Positions 45,195 to 54,188 of a DNA stretch of 64,000 bases are shown here, piece after piece. Source of the DNA: Balneola sp. MJW-20 (GTDB lineage Bacteria > Bacteroidota > Rhodothermia > Balneolales > Balneolaceae); the NCBI RefSeq assembly GCF_040811775.1, contig NZ_JBFNXW010000001.1, positions 868,001 to 932,000 of the forward strand, read 5' to 3'. Each line of letters begins with the position of its first letter. Position 1 is the stretch's first letter. Under the pieces are notes generated by a model that had not been told where the DNA came from, did no database searches, and saw nothing but the letters and a program-made list of their open reading frames with translations. The position numbers and the translations under genes were made by a program.

Positions 45195-45449
45195 ATGAAC
45201 AAACAAATACCTAAGGGATTGGTATTTTCCACCGAGGATCCGGTCAGACGGAAGAGAGCTATTATTTTGTCTGTCATTTTGGTAATTGTGCAGATAAGCC
45301 TGATCTGGCCTGTTTATCCGTTATTTGCGTCACCGACTCCACTGATCTTTGGCTTTCCCTTATCCGTTGTCTGGGTGATCGCAATGCTGCTCACCGGTGC
45401 CATTTCAGTATTTATTTTCTTCCTGAAAGATAAAGATCCGGAGTGCTGA
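45195..45449 (+). CDS. Small DUF3311-like membrane protein paired with an SSS symporter
   Basis: 84 aa with two membrane helices (about 22-42 and 57-78) joined by a short loop holding FASPTPLIFGFPLSVVW, the pattern of DUF3311 proteins. These small proteins are usually encoded directly upstream of a sodium:solute symporter and may be a subunit. The next gene's TTG start lies 1 bp after this TGA stop, so translation is likely coupled. No biochemical role is known to me. Confidence 0.75.
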   Translation: MNKQIPKGLVFSTEDPVRRKRAIILSVILVIVQISLIWPVYPLFASPTPLIFGFPLSVVWVIAMLLTGAISVFIFFLKDKDPEC

Positions 45450-45450
45450 T

Positions 45451-46929
45451 TTGGAAAGCTGGATGATCATTTTGGGGATTTGCGGTATCTATCTGCTGCT
45501 TACTCTCATTATGGGAATTGTACCCGGATTAAAGGTTTCTGATAGTACCGCGGGTTATGTTGCAGGGGATCGTGCCATGAATGTACTGATCCTATATTTC
45601 GTACTTGGTGCATCTATTTTCTCATCATTTGCCTTCCTGGGCGGTCCCGGCTGGGCGTATTCAAAAGGTGCGGCAGCACTATACATCATTGCTTATGGTG
45701 CATTGGGCATGGTTCCTCTCTATTTTTTTGGGCCTAAGGCTAGAAAACTTGGGGCTGAACATGGTTTTGTAACTCAGGCTGAGCTACTTGAAGACCGCTT
45801 TAACAGCAGGTTTCTTTCTGCTCTTCTTGCGGTATTAACCGTAGTAGTACTGATACCCTATCTTACCTTACAAATGAAAGGCGCAGGACTTGTACTAAAT
45901 ACCATTTCTGAAGGGGCAATACCGGTCTGGCTCGGTGCCGGAATAGCTTATTTCGTAGTACTTATATATGTATTCTTCAGTGGGGTTATGGGAGTGGGAT
46001 GGACCAATACCTTTCAGGGAGTATTCATGCTCGTCATCGCATGGTTTTTGGGTATCTGGTTACCGGAACAATTATATGGCGGAGTAGCTCCAATGTTCAG
46101 AGAACTGATTGCCTCCGATTTCAAACAGGCTCTGACCGCACCGGGACTCACTGACAGTGGTAAGCCCTGGGACTGGTGGGGTTTCAGTTCGGCAGTGATC
46201 GTTTCAGCACTTGGCTTTAGTATGTGGCCACATTTCTTTATGAAAAGTTTTGCTGCCAAAAGTGATCGTACCATAAAACTTACGGTCGTTCTTTACCCTA
46301 CCTTTCAGATCTTTCTTGTTCCCATATTACTAATCGGTTTCTCTGCTGTTCTAACTTTTCCGGGAGTAGAACCTGCTGATTCCATTTTACCGTATGTGCT
46401 CATGCAAATGGATTTGCCGGTGGTACTCATAGGATTGGTTTGTGCCGGTACTCTGGCCGCATCAATGTCGTCTGGTGATGCGATCGTTCATGCAGCCGCT
46501 TCGGTAGCTACACGCGATGGGTTATCTAAGGTATCTTCCTTGAAAGAATGGTTAAATACGGGTTCCAACGAGCGAATGGCCATAAGGATCCTGGTGGTAG
46601 TTATCAGCCTGATCGCTTATTACTTTGCCGTCTTCTCTAGTATTGATATTGTTTCATTACTGCTTGGGGCTTACGGGGGGATCGCACAGATATTTCCTCT
46701 GGTATTTGCCATGTTTTACTGGCCAAGGGCAACCGGAAAAGGTGCGATAGCCGGACTCATAGGTGGCATTATTTTCACATTGATATTCCTGTATTTGCCG
46801 GATCTTAAGCCTGTTCCCATGCATGAAGGGATCTATGGTCTGATCGTTAATATAATCCTGTTGATCAGTGTGAGTTTAGCTTCAGATCCGGAAGATTTGG
46901 ATCGGCTAAAAAGATATACCCGGCTTTAG
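45451..46929 (+). CDS. Sodium:solute symporter (SSS family)
   Basis: 492 aa with about 13 membrane segments. SSS landmarks are DSTAGYVAGDRAMN, FLGGPGWAYSKGAAALYIIAYG, the FFSGVMGVGWTNTFQGVFM segment and GTLAASMSSGDAIVHAAASVATRD (helix 8, sodium-site region). It imports an organic solute with Na+, consistent with a marine habitat. The substrate cannot be fixed; DUF3311 partners are known for monocarboxylate-type (MctP-like) members. The start is TTG at 45451, immediately after the partner gene. The ATG at codon 5 (45463) is an alternative. Confidence 0.85.
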   Translation: MESWMIILGICGIYLLLTLIMGIVPGLKVSDSTAGYVAGDRAMNVLILYFVLGASIFSSFAFLGGPGWAYSKGAAALYIIAYGALGMVPLYFFGPKARKLGAEHGFVTQAELLEDRFNSRFLSALLAVLTVVVLIPYLTLQMKGAGLVLNTISEGAIPVWLGAGIAYFVVLIYVFFSGVMGVGWTNTFQGVFMLVIAWFLGIWLPEQLYGGVAPMFRELIASDFKQALTAPGLTDSGKPWDWWGFSSAVIVSALGFSMWPHFFMKSFAAKSDRTIKLTVVLYPTFQIFLVPILLIGFSAVLTFPGVEPADSILPYVLMQMDLPVVLIGLVCAGTLAASMSSGDAIVHAAASVATRDGLSKVSSLKEWLNTGSNERMAIRILVVVISLIAYYFAVFSSIDIVSLLLGAYGGIAQIFPLVFAMFYWPRATGKGAIAGLIGGIIFTLIFLYLPDLKPVPMHEGIYGLIVNIILLISVSLASDPEDLDRLKRYTRL

Positions 46930-46963
46930 AACCTCTACCCTCTTATCATTTAGTCTTCTTGCT

Positions 46964-47800
46964 TCAACTTCTCTGATCGTCCACCGGATTCTCCCCAAAT
47001 TTTGCAGGCACCCAGTTCATCGAAGAGATCGGAGGCCTGTTATACTCGGGATGTTCACTGATCTTTGGAAAAACGATCGGATCAGGAGTCAGGTCTTCGT
47101 AGTCGATCTGCTGCAAAAGATGACTGATACAGTTCAATCGTGCATGCCTTTTAATATCAGCATTTACCACGTACCAGGGTGATCTCTCAGTATCTGTGTG
47201 TTTAAACATTTCATCTTTCGCTCGGGAATAGTCAACCCACCGGCGTCTGGCTTCCACATCCATAGAACTGAGTTTCCACCGTTTCATGGGATCCTGATTC
47301 CGTTCAACAAACCGTCTCTTTTGCTCTTTATCACTGATCGAAAACCAGTATTTGATAAGTATGATCCCGGAATGCTGTATCATCTCCTCAAATTTAGGGC
47401 AGTGCAGCAAAAAGGACTCATATTCACGATCGGTACAGAAACCCATCACCCTTTCTACTCCTGCTCTATTGTACCAGCTTCTGTCAAAAAGTACCATTTC
47501 ACCTGCTGTGGGCAATTGCTCAATATATCGCTGGAAATACCACTGATTTCTTTCTTTTTCTGTGGGTTTTTGAAGGGCAACCACCCTCACCGTTCTTGGA
47601 TTCAGAGGTTCTGTTATCCGTTTGATAACACCTCCTTTACCGGCTGCATCCCTCCCCTCAAACAACACACAAACCTTCAGCCCCTTTTCTTTTATCCAGT
47701 ACTGAAGTTTAACAAGTTCTGCATGCAATTTTGAAAGTTCCCGCTCGTATTCTTTCTTCTTTAACTTTCCTCTACTGTCGTACATCCTATCTGTAGTCAT
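46964..47800 (-). CDS. Polyphosphate kinase 2 family protein
   Basis: 278 aa, a single PPK2 domain. Walker A is FEGRDAAGKGGVIKR (about 47-61); Walker B is LFDRSWYNRAG (D106). The lid region includes RNQDPMKRWKLSSMD. PPK2 uses polyphosphate to phosphorylate nucleoside di- or monophosphates. The start-to-end layout and the QWYFQRYIEQLP segment fit the class I (NDP kinase-like) type, but class cannot be proved from this alone. Alone on its strand, convergent with the symporter gene and divergent from the RluA gene. Confidence 0.9.
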   Translation of the reverse strand: MTTDRMYDSRGKLKKKEYERELSKLHAELVKLQYWIKEKGLKVCVLFEGRDAAGKGGVIKRITEPLNPRTVRVVALQKPTEKERNQWYFQRYIEQLPTAGEMVLFDRSWYNRAGVERVMGFCTDREYESFLLHCPKFEEMIQHSGIILIKYWFSISDKEQKRRFVERNQDPMKRWKLSSMDVEARRRWVDYSRAKDEMFKHTDTERSPWYVVNADIKRHARLNCISHLLQQIDYEDLTPDPIVFPKISEHPEYNRPPISSMNWVPAKFGENPVDDQRS

Positions 47801-47922
47801 TTACGTGCACAATTTCTCAACAGGATAATGCAAACAGAACCGAATGAAAAATTAAATAAGGCCCGAATGCTTTTCCTCTCTCACCTTTGACCTTGTTCAA
47901 TCTATCCTTAGTTTTGTATGAT

Positions 47923-48612
47923 ATGAACACAACCCGTACTCATCCCGATATACCCGTCATCTACGAAGACAATCATCTGCTGGTCATCGATAAACCATCC
48001 GGCCTGCTTTCTCAGGAAGATCATACCGGAGATCCGGATGTTTTGACACTCTGCAAATCATACATAAAAAAGAAGTACAACAAACCCGGCAAAGTTTATC
48101 TGGGTCTTGTCCACAGACTGGACCGGCCTGTGAGCGGAGTAATGGTACTAGCAAGAACTTCAAAGGCAGCCTCCCGGTTATCAGAAGAAATCAGGAAACG
48201 CAGAGTAGAAAAAACATATTGGGCCTTAGTGAATGGACAAACTCCTATGTTTGATGATATAACCCATTTTCTGTTGAAGGATAATCGTTCTAATACAGTT
48301 AAGGCGTATGACAAACCCAGAAAAGGTGCAAAAGAATCAAGACTCAGATACACCACTATTAAGCAAAACCGTAATCATAGTCTCATAGAAGTAGAGTTGA
48401 TTACCGGAAGAGCACATCAGATAAGGGTTCAGATGGCTAAATCAGGCTTCCCATTGTGGGGTGACTACAGATACGGAGATCCTGGAAAAGACGGAAAAAA
48501 TATTGGGTTGCGTGCGGTTCGCCTAAAGGTGAAACATCCTACTCAAAAGGAACTCATGGACTTTAAGGCTCCGGTACCTAAAGATACTCCATGGACTATG
48601 TTTGAATATTAA
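47923..48612 (+). CDS. RluA-family RNA pseudouridine synthase
   Basis: 229 aa from the chosen ATG at 47923; an upstream in-frame ATG at 47887 would add 12 residues (TLFNLSLVLYD) that do not look like family sequence. Domain: VIYEDNHLLVIDKPSGLLSQ, the catalytic motif GLVHRLDRPVSGVMVLARTS (catalytic Asp in HRLDR), KTYWALVNG, and LIEVELITGRAHQIRVQMA. It isomerises a uridine in rRNA or tRNA. There is no S4 domain. The target position is unknown. The methyltransferase gene follows 6 bp later. Confidence 0.92.
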   Translation: MNTTRTHPDIPVIYEDNHLLVIDKPSGLLSQEDHTGDPDVLTLCKSYIKKKYNKPGKVYLGLVHRLDRPVSGVMVLARTSKAASRLSEEIRKRRVEKTYWALVNGQTPMFDDITHFLLKDNRSNTVKAYDKPRKGAKESRLRYTTIKQNRNHSLIEVELITGRAHQIRVQMAKSGFPLWGDYRYGDPGKDGKNIGLRAVRLKVKHPTQKELMDFKAPVPKDTPWTMFEY

Positions 48613-48618
48613 GCGGCG

Positions 48619-49500
48619 ATGAAACATAAAGGAATCAGCAATACAGCCGCTTATATAGCGATAAAATTCTATGGCCTAAATCTTGATCCAAGGATCAGAC
48701 CTCTATTTAGTGAAGATTTGGTTCATTACTACGAAAATCTGGTACAATATCTGCCGAGTTCACTTAGCTGGTATCATAAAACACTGGTAAAACCTTTTTG
48801 GAGAAAGCTCTTCATATCTACCGAAGAATTATTGCTACCCGGGGACCTCATGCATATAATTTGCCGTAAATATTATCTTCAGAAAGCTACTGAAAATGCC
48901 CTCGCAGAAGGTGTGAAGCAGGTCGTAATTCTTGGATCAGGATTTGATCACACCGGAGCTTTATTTTCAAAGAACGGTGTCCGAACTTTTGAAATAGATA
49001 CTCCTGTTATGATACAGGAGAAAAAAGCTTTTCTGACCCAAAACAACCTAATGTCTCAGGATCTTCACTTATGCCCACTGGATGTCAATAAAAACACCCT
49101 TAGTGAGACCCTTACTGAGATCCGTGAATTCGACCCTAATAAAAAGACGCTCGTATTAGCTGAAGGGTTTTTTGATTATATCCCGCTTAAGTCAGCCAGG
49201 AATATTCTGAAAGAGTTAAACTCGCTTTTGCCTGATATGACCCTGAGCAGCACTTTTTTCTCTCTGAATGAACTTAATTTTTTCTATCGCACCAGCTTTA
49301 CCTGGGGAGTGGCTATGGTAGGTGAAGCGATCAAATTACCATTGAGCCTCAATGGTTTTCTGGATTTGTTATCAGATACCGGTTACCGAACGGATGCGGT
49401 TCAGTCATACCACGATATGCAAGAGGATCTGATAAAAAGTGCGGGGCTGGAACTCCCGGTCCTGAAGGGATTCTACATCCTAAGGGCCGTAAATTTGTGA
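48619..49500 (+). CDS. LCM-like class I SAM-dependent methyltransferase
   Basis: 293 aa of the leucine-carboxyl-methyltransferase-like (Ppm1/TIGR00027) group. The SAM-binding pieces are VVILGSGFDHTGALF (motif I), TFEIDTPVMIQEKKAFL and LCPLDVNKNTLSETL; the acidic motif is LVLAEGFFDYIPLKSARNIL. Bacterial members methylate small molecules or are uncharacterised. It is 6 bp behind the pseudouridine synthase gene, which may only reflect shared transcription. It ends 8 bp from convergent mtgA. Confidence 0.78.
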   Translation: MKHKGISNTAAYIAIKFYGLNLDPRIRPLFSEDLVHYYENLVQYLPSSLSWYHKTLVKPFWRKLFISTEELLLPGDLMHIICRKYYLQKATENALAEGVKQVVILGSGFDHTGALFSKNGVRTFEIDTPVMIQEKKAFLTQNNLMSQDLHLCPLDVNKNTLSETLTEIREFDPNKKTLVLAEGFFDYIPLKSARNILKELNSLLPDMTLSSTFFSLNELNFFYRTSFTWGVAMVGEAIKLPLSLNGFLDLLSDTGYRTDAVQSYHDMQEDLIKSAGLELPVLKGFYILRAVNL

Positions 49501-49508
49501 TCTGAAAT

Positions 49509-50330
49509 TCAATTATGGGATAATTTAAGAGTGTCCTTCAGACGTACTCTTCCAATAAGCCGGGAGGGATCAAAAATACCGGAATCCAGTTTTAAGGCAT
49601 CTTCATATGTATCCGGTAGATACTGTCTCCCGCTAAGCTGCTGCATGTTCCGCAGGATCCACTTACTTCTTTTGATTACATAGGCCGATGCCGGCTCAGG
49701 TTCAATTCTTCTGGGGCTTGGCAGGACGGTGGCCATTCGGGCCGCCTGTTCAGGGCTAAGCTCAGAAGGCGAAATTTGATAATAAAAATCCGTAGCGGTG
49801 GCAATTCCGTACATACCGGGTCCAAATTCAGCAATATTCAGATATACTTCGAGTATCCTCTCTTTAGACCAAAAGAGATCAATAACTACAGCTATTCCCG
49901 CTTCAATTCCCTTTCTCAGGTAGGATTGTGCAGGAGTTAAAAATAAATTCTTAGCCACCTGCTGTGTGATCGTACTTGCACCACGTATTCTTCCTCCCTG
50001 TTGATTCTCATTGATTGCTTTCTTAATTGCCTTGGCATCTATCCCCCAATGCTGATTAAATCTTTGATCTTCTGAGGCTATAACGGCCAGCTTCACGTGC
50101 TCCGGAATTTCATCGGCAGGAACCCAATTATCTCTGAGACTGTAATAATCAAAGGGATGATCTCCCCATGTCTCCTGCATTGTAAAAGCTGTAAAAGGTG
50201 GATTAAACCACTTTAAAAATAAGATCAGCATACAGAACCACAGAGAGTATCCTGCAATCAGACCTGTAACAAGCTTCAGGCTCTTTTTAAATGTTAAGTG
50301 ATAGGAAAAGATCTTATCTATAGAATCCAA
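49509..50330 (-). CDS. mtgA: Monofunctional peptidoglycan transglycosylase (GT51)
   Basis: 273 aa. One N-terminal membrane anchor (about 18-42), then the GT51 domain: VIASEDQRFNQHWGID (catalytic Glu in the first motif), RGASTITQQVAKNLFL, SKERILEVYLNIAEFGPGMYGI and LSPEQAARMATVLPSPRRIEP. It polymerises lipid II into glycan strands on the periplasmic face. It lacks the transpeptidase half of class A PBPs. The length is normal for MtgA. Confidence 0.94.
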   Translation of the reverse strand: MDSIDKIFSYHLTFKKSLKLVTGLIAGYSLWFCMLILFLKWFNPPFTAFTMQETWGDHPFDYYSLRDNWVPADEIPEHVKLAVIASEDQRFNQHWGIDAKAIKKAINENQQGGRIRGASTITQQVAKNLFLTPAQSYLRKGIEAGIAVVIDLFWSKERILEVYLNIAEFGPGMYGIATATDFYYQISPSELSPEQAARMATVLPSPRRIEPEPASAYVIKRSKWILRNMQQLSGRQYLPDTYEDALKLDSGIFDPSRLIGRVRLKDTLKLSHN

Positions 50331-50429
50331 AATACTTCAGCTTTTATTCAGAAGCTTATATTGAAGTATGAGAGGATTTGTTCCAATTGATGAACAGAGA
50401 AAGTACTTTAGTTTGTAGTGACACTGTAT

Positions 50430-51305
50430 TTACCTTTGAAGTATCTCATCAGAACCGGTCCAGGGTTTCCTGAAGTGGAAAGTGAAATCAGACAGCATCC
50501 AGAATCCAAGAACAGGCCGAGTCATGGCAAATTTATAATTGTAAGGGATAGAAGGATACCCGTATGAAACATACACTCTGTATGGCATTGAATATTTAAT
50601 CGCTAAATCCATCGCATTTAGCGGGAGGCTAAAGAATTGCTCAACCTCAACCTTAGAATCGGAGTTTTCTAAATAGGTAAGCGCATTTTCTGTCAGCTTT
50701 TTGTCATGGGTAGCAATTCCTATATAGGGCACTTTCCCGGCAATGATTTTTGCAATAGCCATATAATTCTCACGCGGATCAATTGAGAGTGAAGCATCTT
50801 CCCACTGTCCTTTGACTATCCTTACTGCCAATTTGAGGTCGGCAGCTCTTTTTGCATCTTCTCTGCTTCGGGCCCAACGGGATGGTAAGGTGCATCCTAA
50901 AATATCATGGTATTCGGATGCCCGTTCAATCATGCTGAAATTTGCATCACAGGTGTCCTGTCCAAGCGAATCAATATGAATTCTGACATTTGCAGATCTG
51001 GCCAGACTCAAAATATCTAAAAAAGCTTCGTTATCATATCCAATAGCATCCAGCTTCAGAGAAAGGTATCCATTGCCACCGATCTGTTTTATAGCCACTA
51101 TTGAATTCATGAAACTGTAAATATTTTCTTTTTTATTTGTTTCAGATGGGTGCTTCTCATCTCCATTTCGCCAGGAAGAAAGAATGTAGTTGTGGCCTCT
51201 ATCTGTGACCCAGTCACACACACTGACAGCATCTCGCAGATCTCTTCCTGCAATATGGCGGGAGGCAATACGGAATACAATATTTTCTCTGAGTTTCTCT
51301 AACAT
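50430..51305 (-). CDS. Divergent proline-dehydrogenase-like protein
   Basis: 291 aa with the layout of the PRODH beta/alpha barrel: GGNGYLSLKLDAIG (strand 1 region), VRIHIDSLGQD, LGCTLPSRWARSREDAKRAA, LAVRIVKGQWED (counterpart of the RLVKGAYWE flavin motif), YIGIATHDKKL (counterpart of FATHN) and YRVYVSYGYPSIPYNYKFAMTR (counterpart of the YVPYG...RRLxEN substrate loop). In the last motif the pair of arginines that hold proline's carboxylate is not seen; K-F and a later T-R stand there. The flavin site may remain while the substrate differs. It lies 5 bp after an acyltransferase gene. Confidence 0.68.
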   Translation of the reverse strand: MLEKLRENIVFRIASRHIAGRDLRDAVSVCDWVTDRGHNYILSSWRNGDEKHPSETNKKENIYSFMNSIVAIKQIGGNGYLSLKLDAIGYDNEAFLDILSLARSANVRIHIDSLGQDTCDANFSMIERASEYHDILGCTLPSRWARSREDAKRAADLKLAVRIVKGQWEDASLSIDPRENYMAIAKIIAGKVPYIGIATHDKKLTENALTYLENSDSKVEVEQFFSLPLNAMDLAIKYSMPYRVYVSYGYPSIPYNYKFAMTRPVLGFWMLSDFTFHFRKPWTGSDEILQR

Positions 51306-51310
51306 CTGAA

Positions 51311-52489
51311 TTAACCCTTATTAAGTTTATACCACTTGTACTTTGCGTTTTTCAGCCTTCCCATTAAGTAACCCAGGGGGCTGTCTATCTTGGCCAGGGC
51401 ACCTCTCAACGATACGGGGTATATCGTGAAATTAACCAGTTCATGTGTTTCATTGGCCCATGTATGGAGCCACTCCTCATCATTACCGAGAAATTCACAG
51501 TGATCTAAACCTGCCTCGAAGCAATATTTAACCACATAATTCATAAGTAATATTCCAGGTGAGCAAAACTTCCAATTTTCATCATATCCAATCTTGAAGA
51601 TCCACAGGCGATTGGCATGTACTGCAGTTAGCTGAACTGCGATCGGTTTATTATCAATATTCATGAAAAACAATCTTAATTGACCTTTTCGAACTAAGTC
51701 AGAGGCATATTCTTTGAAAAACACCTCCAGAGCTTCGTTGATCTTAATAGCAGTTCCCGCCTTACTTTTCCAGTTAGCAGCCTCAACCCGTAGTACTTCC
51801 TCAAAATATTGAGTAAAGTTTTCATTGTTGGGTGTGACCGCTCGGAACTCCACCCTGCCCTTCGATTCCGCTTTTCGCAAAAGTCTTCTAAAGCTTGATC
51901 TCCGGCTGGAAGAGATAGTACGTTCAAATGATTTCCATTCTCCCTCCACTTTTACATATGGGATCAGCGATTTTGCCACTCTATACTCGTAGTCATTATT
52001 CTTATCCAGTTCATTTAACAGGACCTTGACTGATAAAGAATTCAATTCTAAGCCATGTAAATAAACAGGCCTCTTCAGGCTGAGTATAAACTGAACCAAA
52101 GAAATCAGGGATTCTTCGCTGTCATAAATAAATCCTCCCGGCTCCTGAAGGGTTGAACTGCCGAGAATTTCCAGATGAGGCATCAGCAATCCTTTTGATG
52201 CTAAAGGCAATGCAGCGACCACCTTTTCCCCCTTTCTTGATATAATAACCTGTATTGATTCCGACTCTGAGAAGGCATTGGCTGCAGCGACCACCCAGCT
52301 GCTTTGGAGCATTGGAAAAATAAAATTCCCGGCAAGCTGATCCCACTTTTCACTGCTTATCGACAGAGACCTGATATCTCCGATGATCTCATTTTTTACA
52401 GGAATGTATGTTTCTTCTTGATCATTGCTTATTTCATCAATAAAAAGGCCTGATTCCAGCTCGCAATAATCCCCCGCAATTATCTCCAT
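51311..52489 (-). CDS. BcsL/CelD or FemAB-type GNAT acyltransferase
   Basis: 392 aa with the double-GNAT layout of the BcsL/CelD/FemAB group: an N-terminal half (FIFPMLQSSWVVAAANAF, VVAALPLASKGLLMPHLEILG) and a C-terminal half (RRSSFRRLLRKAESKGRVEFR, LRLFFMNIDNKPIAVQLTAVHANRLWIFKIGYDENWKFCSPGI, LDHCEFLGNDEEWLHTW). Such enzymes transfer acyl or aminoacyl groups to polysaccharides, peptidoglycan or small molecules. The 5-bp gap to the PRODH-like gene shows they work as a pair. Both substrates are unknown. Confidence 0.74.
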   Translation of the reverse strand: MEIIAGDYCELESGLFIDEISNDQEETYIPVKNEIIGDIRSLSISSEKWDQLAGNFIFPMLQSSWVVAAANAFSESESIQVIISRKGEKVVAALPLASKGLLMPHLEILGSSTLQEPGGFIYDSEESLISLVQFILSLKRPVYLHGLELNSLSVKVLLNELDKNNDYEYRVAKSLIPYVKVEGEWKSFERTISSSRRSSFRRLLRKAESKGRVEFRAVTPNNENFTQYFEEVLRVEAANWKSKAGTAIKINEALEVFFKEYASDLVRKGQLRLFFMNIDNKPIAVQLTAVHANRLWIFKIGYDENWKFCSPGILLMNYVVKYCFEAGLDHCEFLGNDEEWLHTWANETHELVNFTIYPVSLRGALAKIDSPLGYLMGRLKNAKYKWYKLNKG

Positions 52490-52621
52490 CGTATTTTCCA
52501 GTCTTATTTATGTGAATACCCCGCAGTCAAAAGTAATAGTTAATGTATGCAATGGGTTTATTAGCTACTTAAAGCTAACTGTTCATAGAAGCGATAAACA
52601 TAGAGCGGTGTATGGGACTTA

Positions 52622-52640
52622 TGTAGGTGTATGTCCTACA
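52622..52640. repeat. Hairpin TGTAGG-N7-CCTACA in the gap before rmuC
   Basis: Perfect 6-bp arms with a 7-nt loop, extendable by an ACT/AGT pair across a 2-nt bulge, in the 198-bp gap between the acyltransferase and rmuC genes. No U-run follows, so it is a weak terminator candidate at best. I see no gene in the rest of the gap. Confidence 0.3.
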
Positions 52641-52687
52641 AGTAATTTCAGAGTAGAAACTTAAGCGGAACCTATGAGTTAAATATA

Positions 52688-54037
52688 TTAATCATTGGTC
52701 CTATCTGAACCATTTTCTGGCAAACCTTCATTTAATTCCCCGGTAAGTTCGTCTGGAAGTTGTTTAGAAGCCTTCGCTCCCAGTTTACGGATCATCTCTG
52801 CCTGTCGAACCAGATTACCGGCTCCGGTAGATAATCTTCCCATTGCTTCATCATAGCTGTCCTGGGTTTGCCGTATCCGCTGGCCGATATCATTCATACT
52901 TTCAACAAATGAGACAAATTTGTCATAGAGTTTTCCGCCACGGTCAGCGATCTCCATTGCATTCTTATTCTGGTATTCCTGCTTCCACACACTATCGATC
53001 GTTGCCAGCGTTGCAAGTAGTGTAGACGGGCTTACGATCACAATATTTCGATCAAAGGCATCCTGATATAATTGGGGATCTGTCTGTAAAGCTATTCCAA
53101 AAGCAGGTTCTATAGGAATGAATAAAAGAACAAAATCAGGACTTTTTTTGCCGTGGATCTGCTGATAGTTTTTGCTGCTGAGTCCTTTCACATGTGCTCT
53201 TATAGAACTTACATGTTGTTTCAGCGCGGCTTCAGCTTCCTCATCAGAATCTGCTGAAGAAAATCGCTCATATGCAGTCAGAGATACTTTGGAATCAACA
53301 ATAAGAAATTTCTCATCCGGAAGGTGAACAACGACATCCGGCTGAAGACGCTTTCCATCCTCTGTAGTAACCGATGACTGCACCTCATATTCTCTTCCTT
53401 TCGTAAGACCGGACCGCTCCAGGATCCTTTCCAGAATTACTTCTCCCCAGTTACCTTGGGCTTTGGAATCACCCTTTAAAGCCTTGGTGAGATTCTTTGC
53501 ATCTTCACTCATTTTCTGGTTTAATTCCAGCAGCTGCTTCAATTCCTGCTTCAACGATCCCCTTGCTTCTACCTCGTCTTTGTGAGTCTCTTCCACTTTC
53601 TTTTTAAAAGCTTCGAGTTTCTCTCCTAAAGGATTCAATAATTGATTGATCTGCTCTCTGTTTTGTTTTGAGAACTTTTCAGATTTCTCTTCCAGTATTT
53701 TGTTGGCCAGGTTTTCGAACTGAATTCTGAGCTGCTCCTGCATTTCATTCAGCTCTTTTTTCTGTTCATCCAGACGCTCCTGAAGGTTACGGTAGTCAGC
53801 ATTTCGTTCAGCCAGTTCCCGGTCCAGTTCGTTCGCCCGGCTGCGTTCAGCCGTGATCTCCTGTTCTTTCTGTTGCTGAAATTCTTTTAGCTCTGATTCA
53901 GTCTCCTGTAACTTATCACTCAAATTGGCATTTCTTTCTTCCAGTCTCGAGCTCTCAGATTTCGATTTAAAATGAGCGATCACATAACCTGCGATTCCCC
54001 CGATAATGATTCCAGCTATCCCTAATAGGTAATCCAT
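52688..54037 (-). CDS. rmuC: DNA recombination protein RmuC
   Basis: 449 aa. An N-terminal membrane anchor (about 2-20, GIAGIIIGGIAGYVIAHF) is followed by a long coiled coil (about 28-180, rich in Glu/Gln/Lys/Arg) and the RmuC nuclease-like domain: SKAQGNWGEVILERILERSG, QPDVVVHLPDEKFLIVDSKVSLTAYERF, SPDFVLLFIPIEPAF and IVIVSPSTLLATLATIDSVWKQE. The E...VDSK core is that of restriction-endonuclease-like folds. RmuC limits DNA inversions and rearrangements in E. coli. Confidence 0.93.
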   Translation of the reverse strand: MDYLLGIAGIIIGGIAGYVIAHFKSKSESSRLEERNANLSDKLQETESELKEFQQQKEQEITAERSRANELDRELAERNADYRNLQERLDEQKKELNEMQEQLRIQFENLANKILEEKSEKFSKQNREQINQLLNPLGEKLEAFKKKVEETHKDEVEARGSLKQELKQLLELNQKMSEDAKNLTKALKGDSKAQGNWGEVILERILERSGLTKGREYEVQSSVTTEDGKRLQPDVVVHLPDEKFLIVDSKVSLTAYERFSSADSDEEAEAALKQHVSSIRAHVKGLSSKNYQQIHGKKSPDFVLLFIPIEPAFGIALQTDPQLYQDAFDRNIVIVSPSTLLATLATIDSVWKQEYQNKNAMEIADRGGKLYDKFVSFVESMNDIGQRIRQTQDSYDEAMGRLSTGAGNLVRQAEMIRKLGAKASKQLPDELTGELNEGLPENGSDRTND

Positions 54038-54127
54038 GTATATTTATTTCTGCGGTTCAGATCGTTAATTATTTAAGAAATTCGCGTAATCATGATTCGA
54101 AATTCAAGATAAAGATAATTACTCAGA

Positions 54128-54144
54128 GTGACAGATCATGTCAC
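54128..54144. repeat. Inverted repeat GTGACA-N5-TGTCAC
   Basis: A perfect 6-bp-arm inverted repeat with GATCA centre in the 151-bp gap between the hydrolase and rmuC genes. It could bind a dimeric regulator of rmuC or form a small transcript-end hairpin for the hydrolase gene. No protein can be assigned. Confidence 0.35.
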
Positions 54145-54188
54145 CCATTGTACTCCCTGATCACAACTAGGGAAAAAATGATATTAGT

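Noticed and set aside
50430-51305. Straight annotation as PutA/proline dehydrogenase
   Set aside because: The C-terminal substrate motif lacks the arginine pair, and no P5C dehydrogenase is present, so only a PRODH-like fold can be claimed.
52490-52687. A small RNA gene or hidden small ORF
   Set aside because: The hairpin at 52622-52640 has no U-run, and open frames in the gap are short with no sensible composition.
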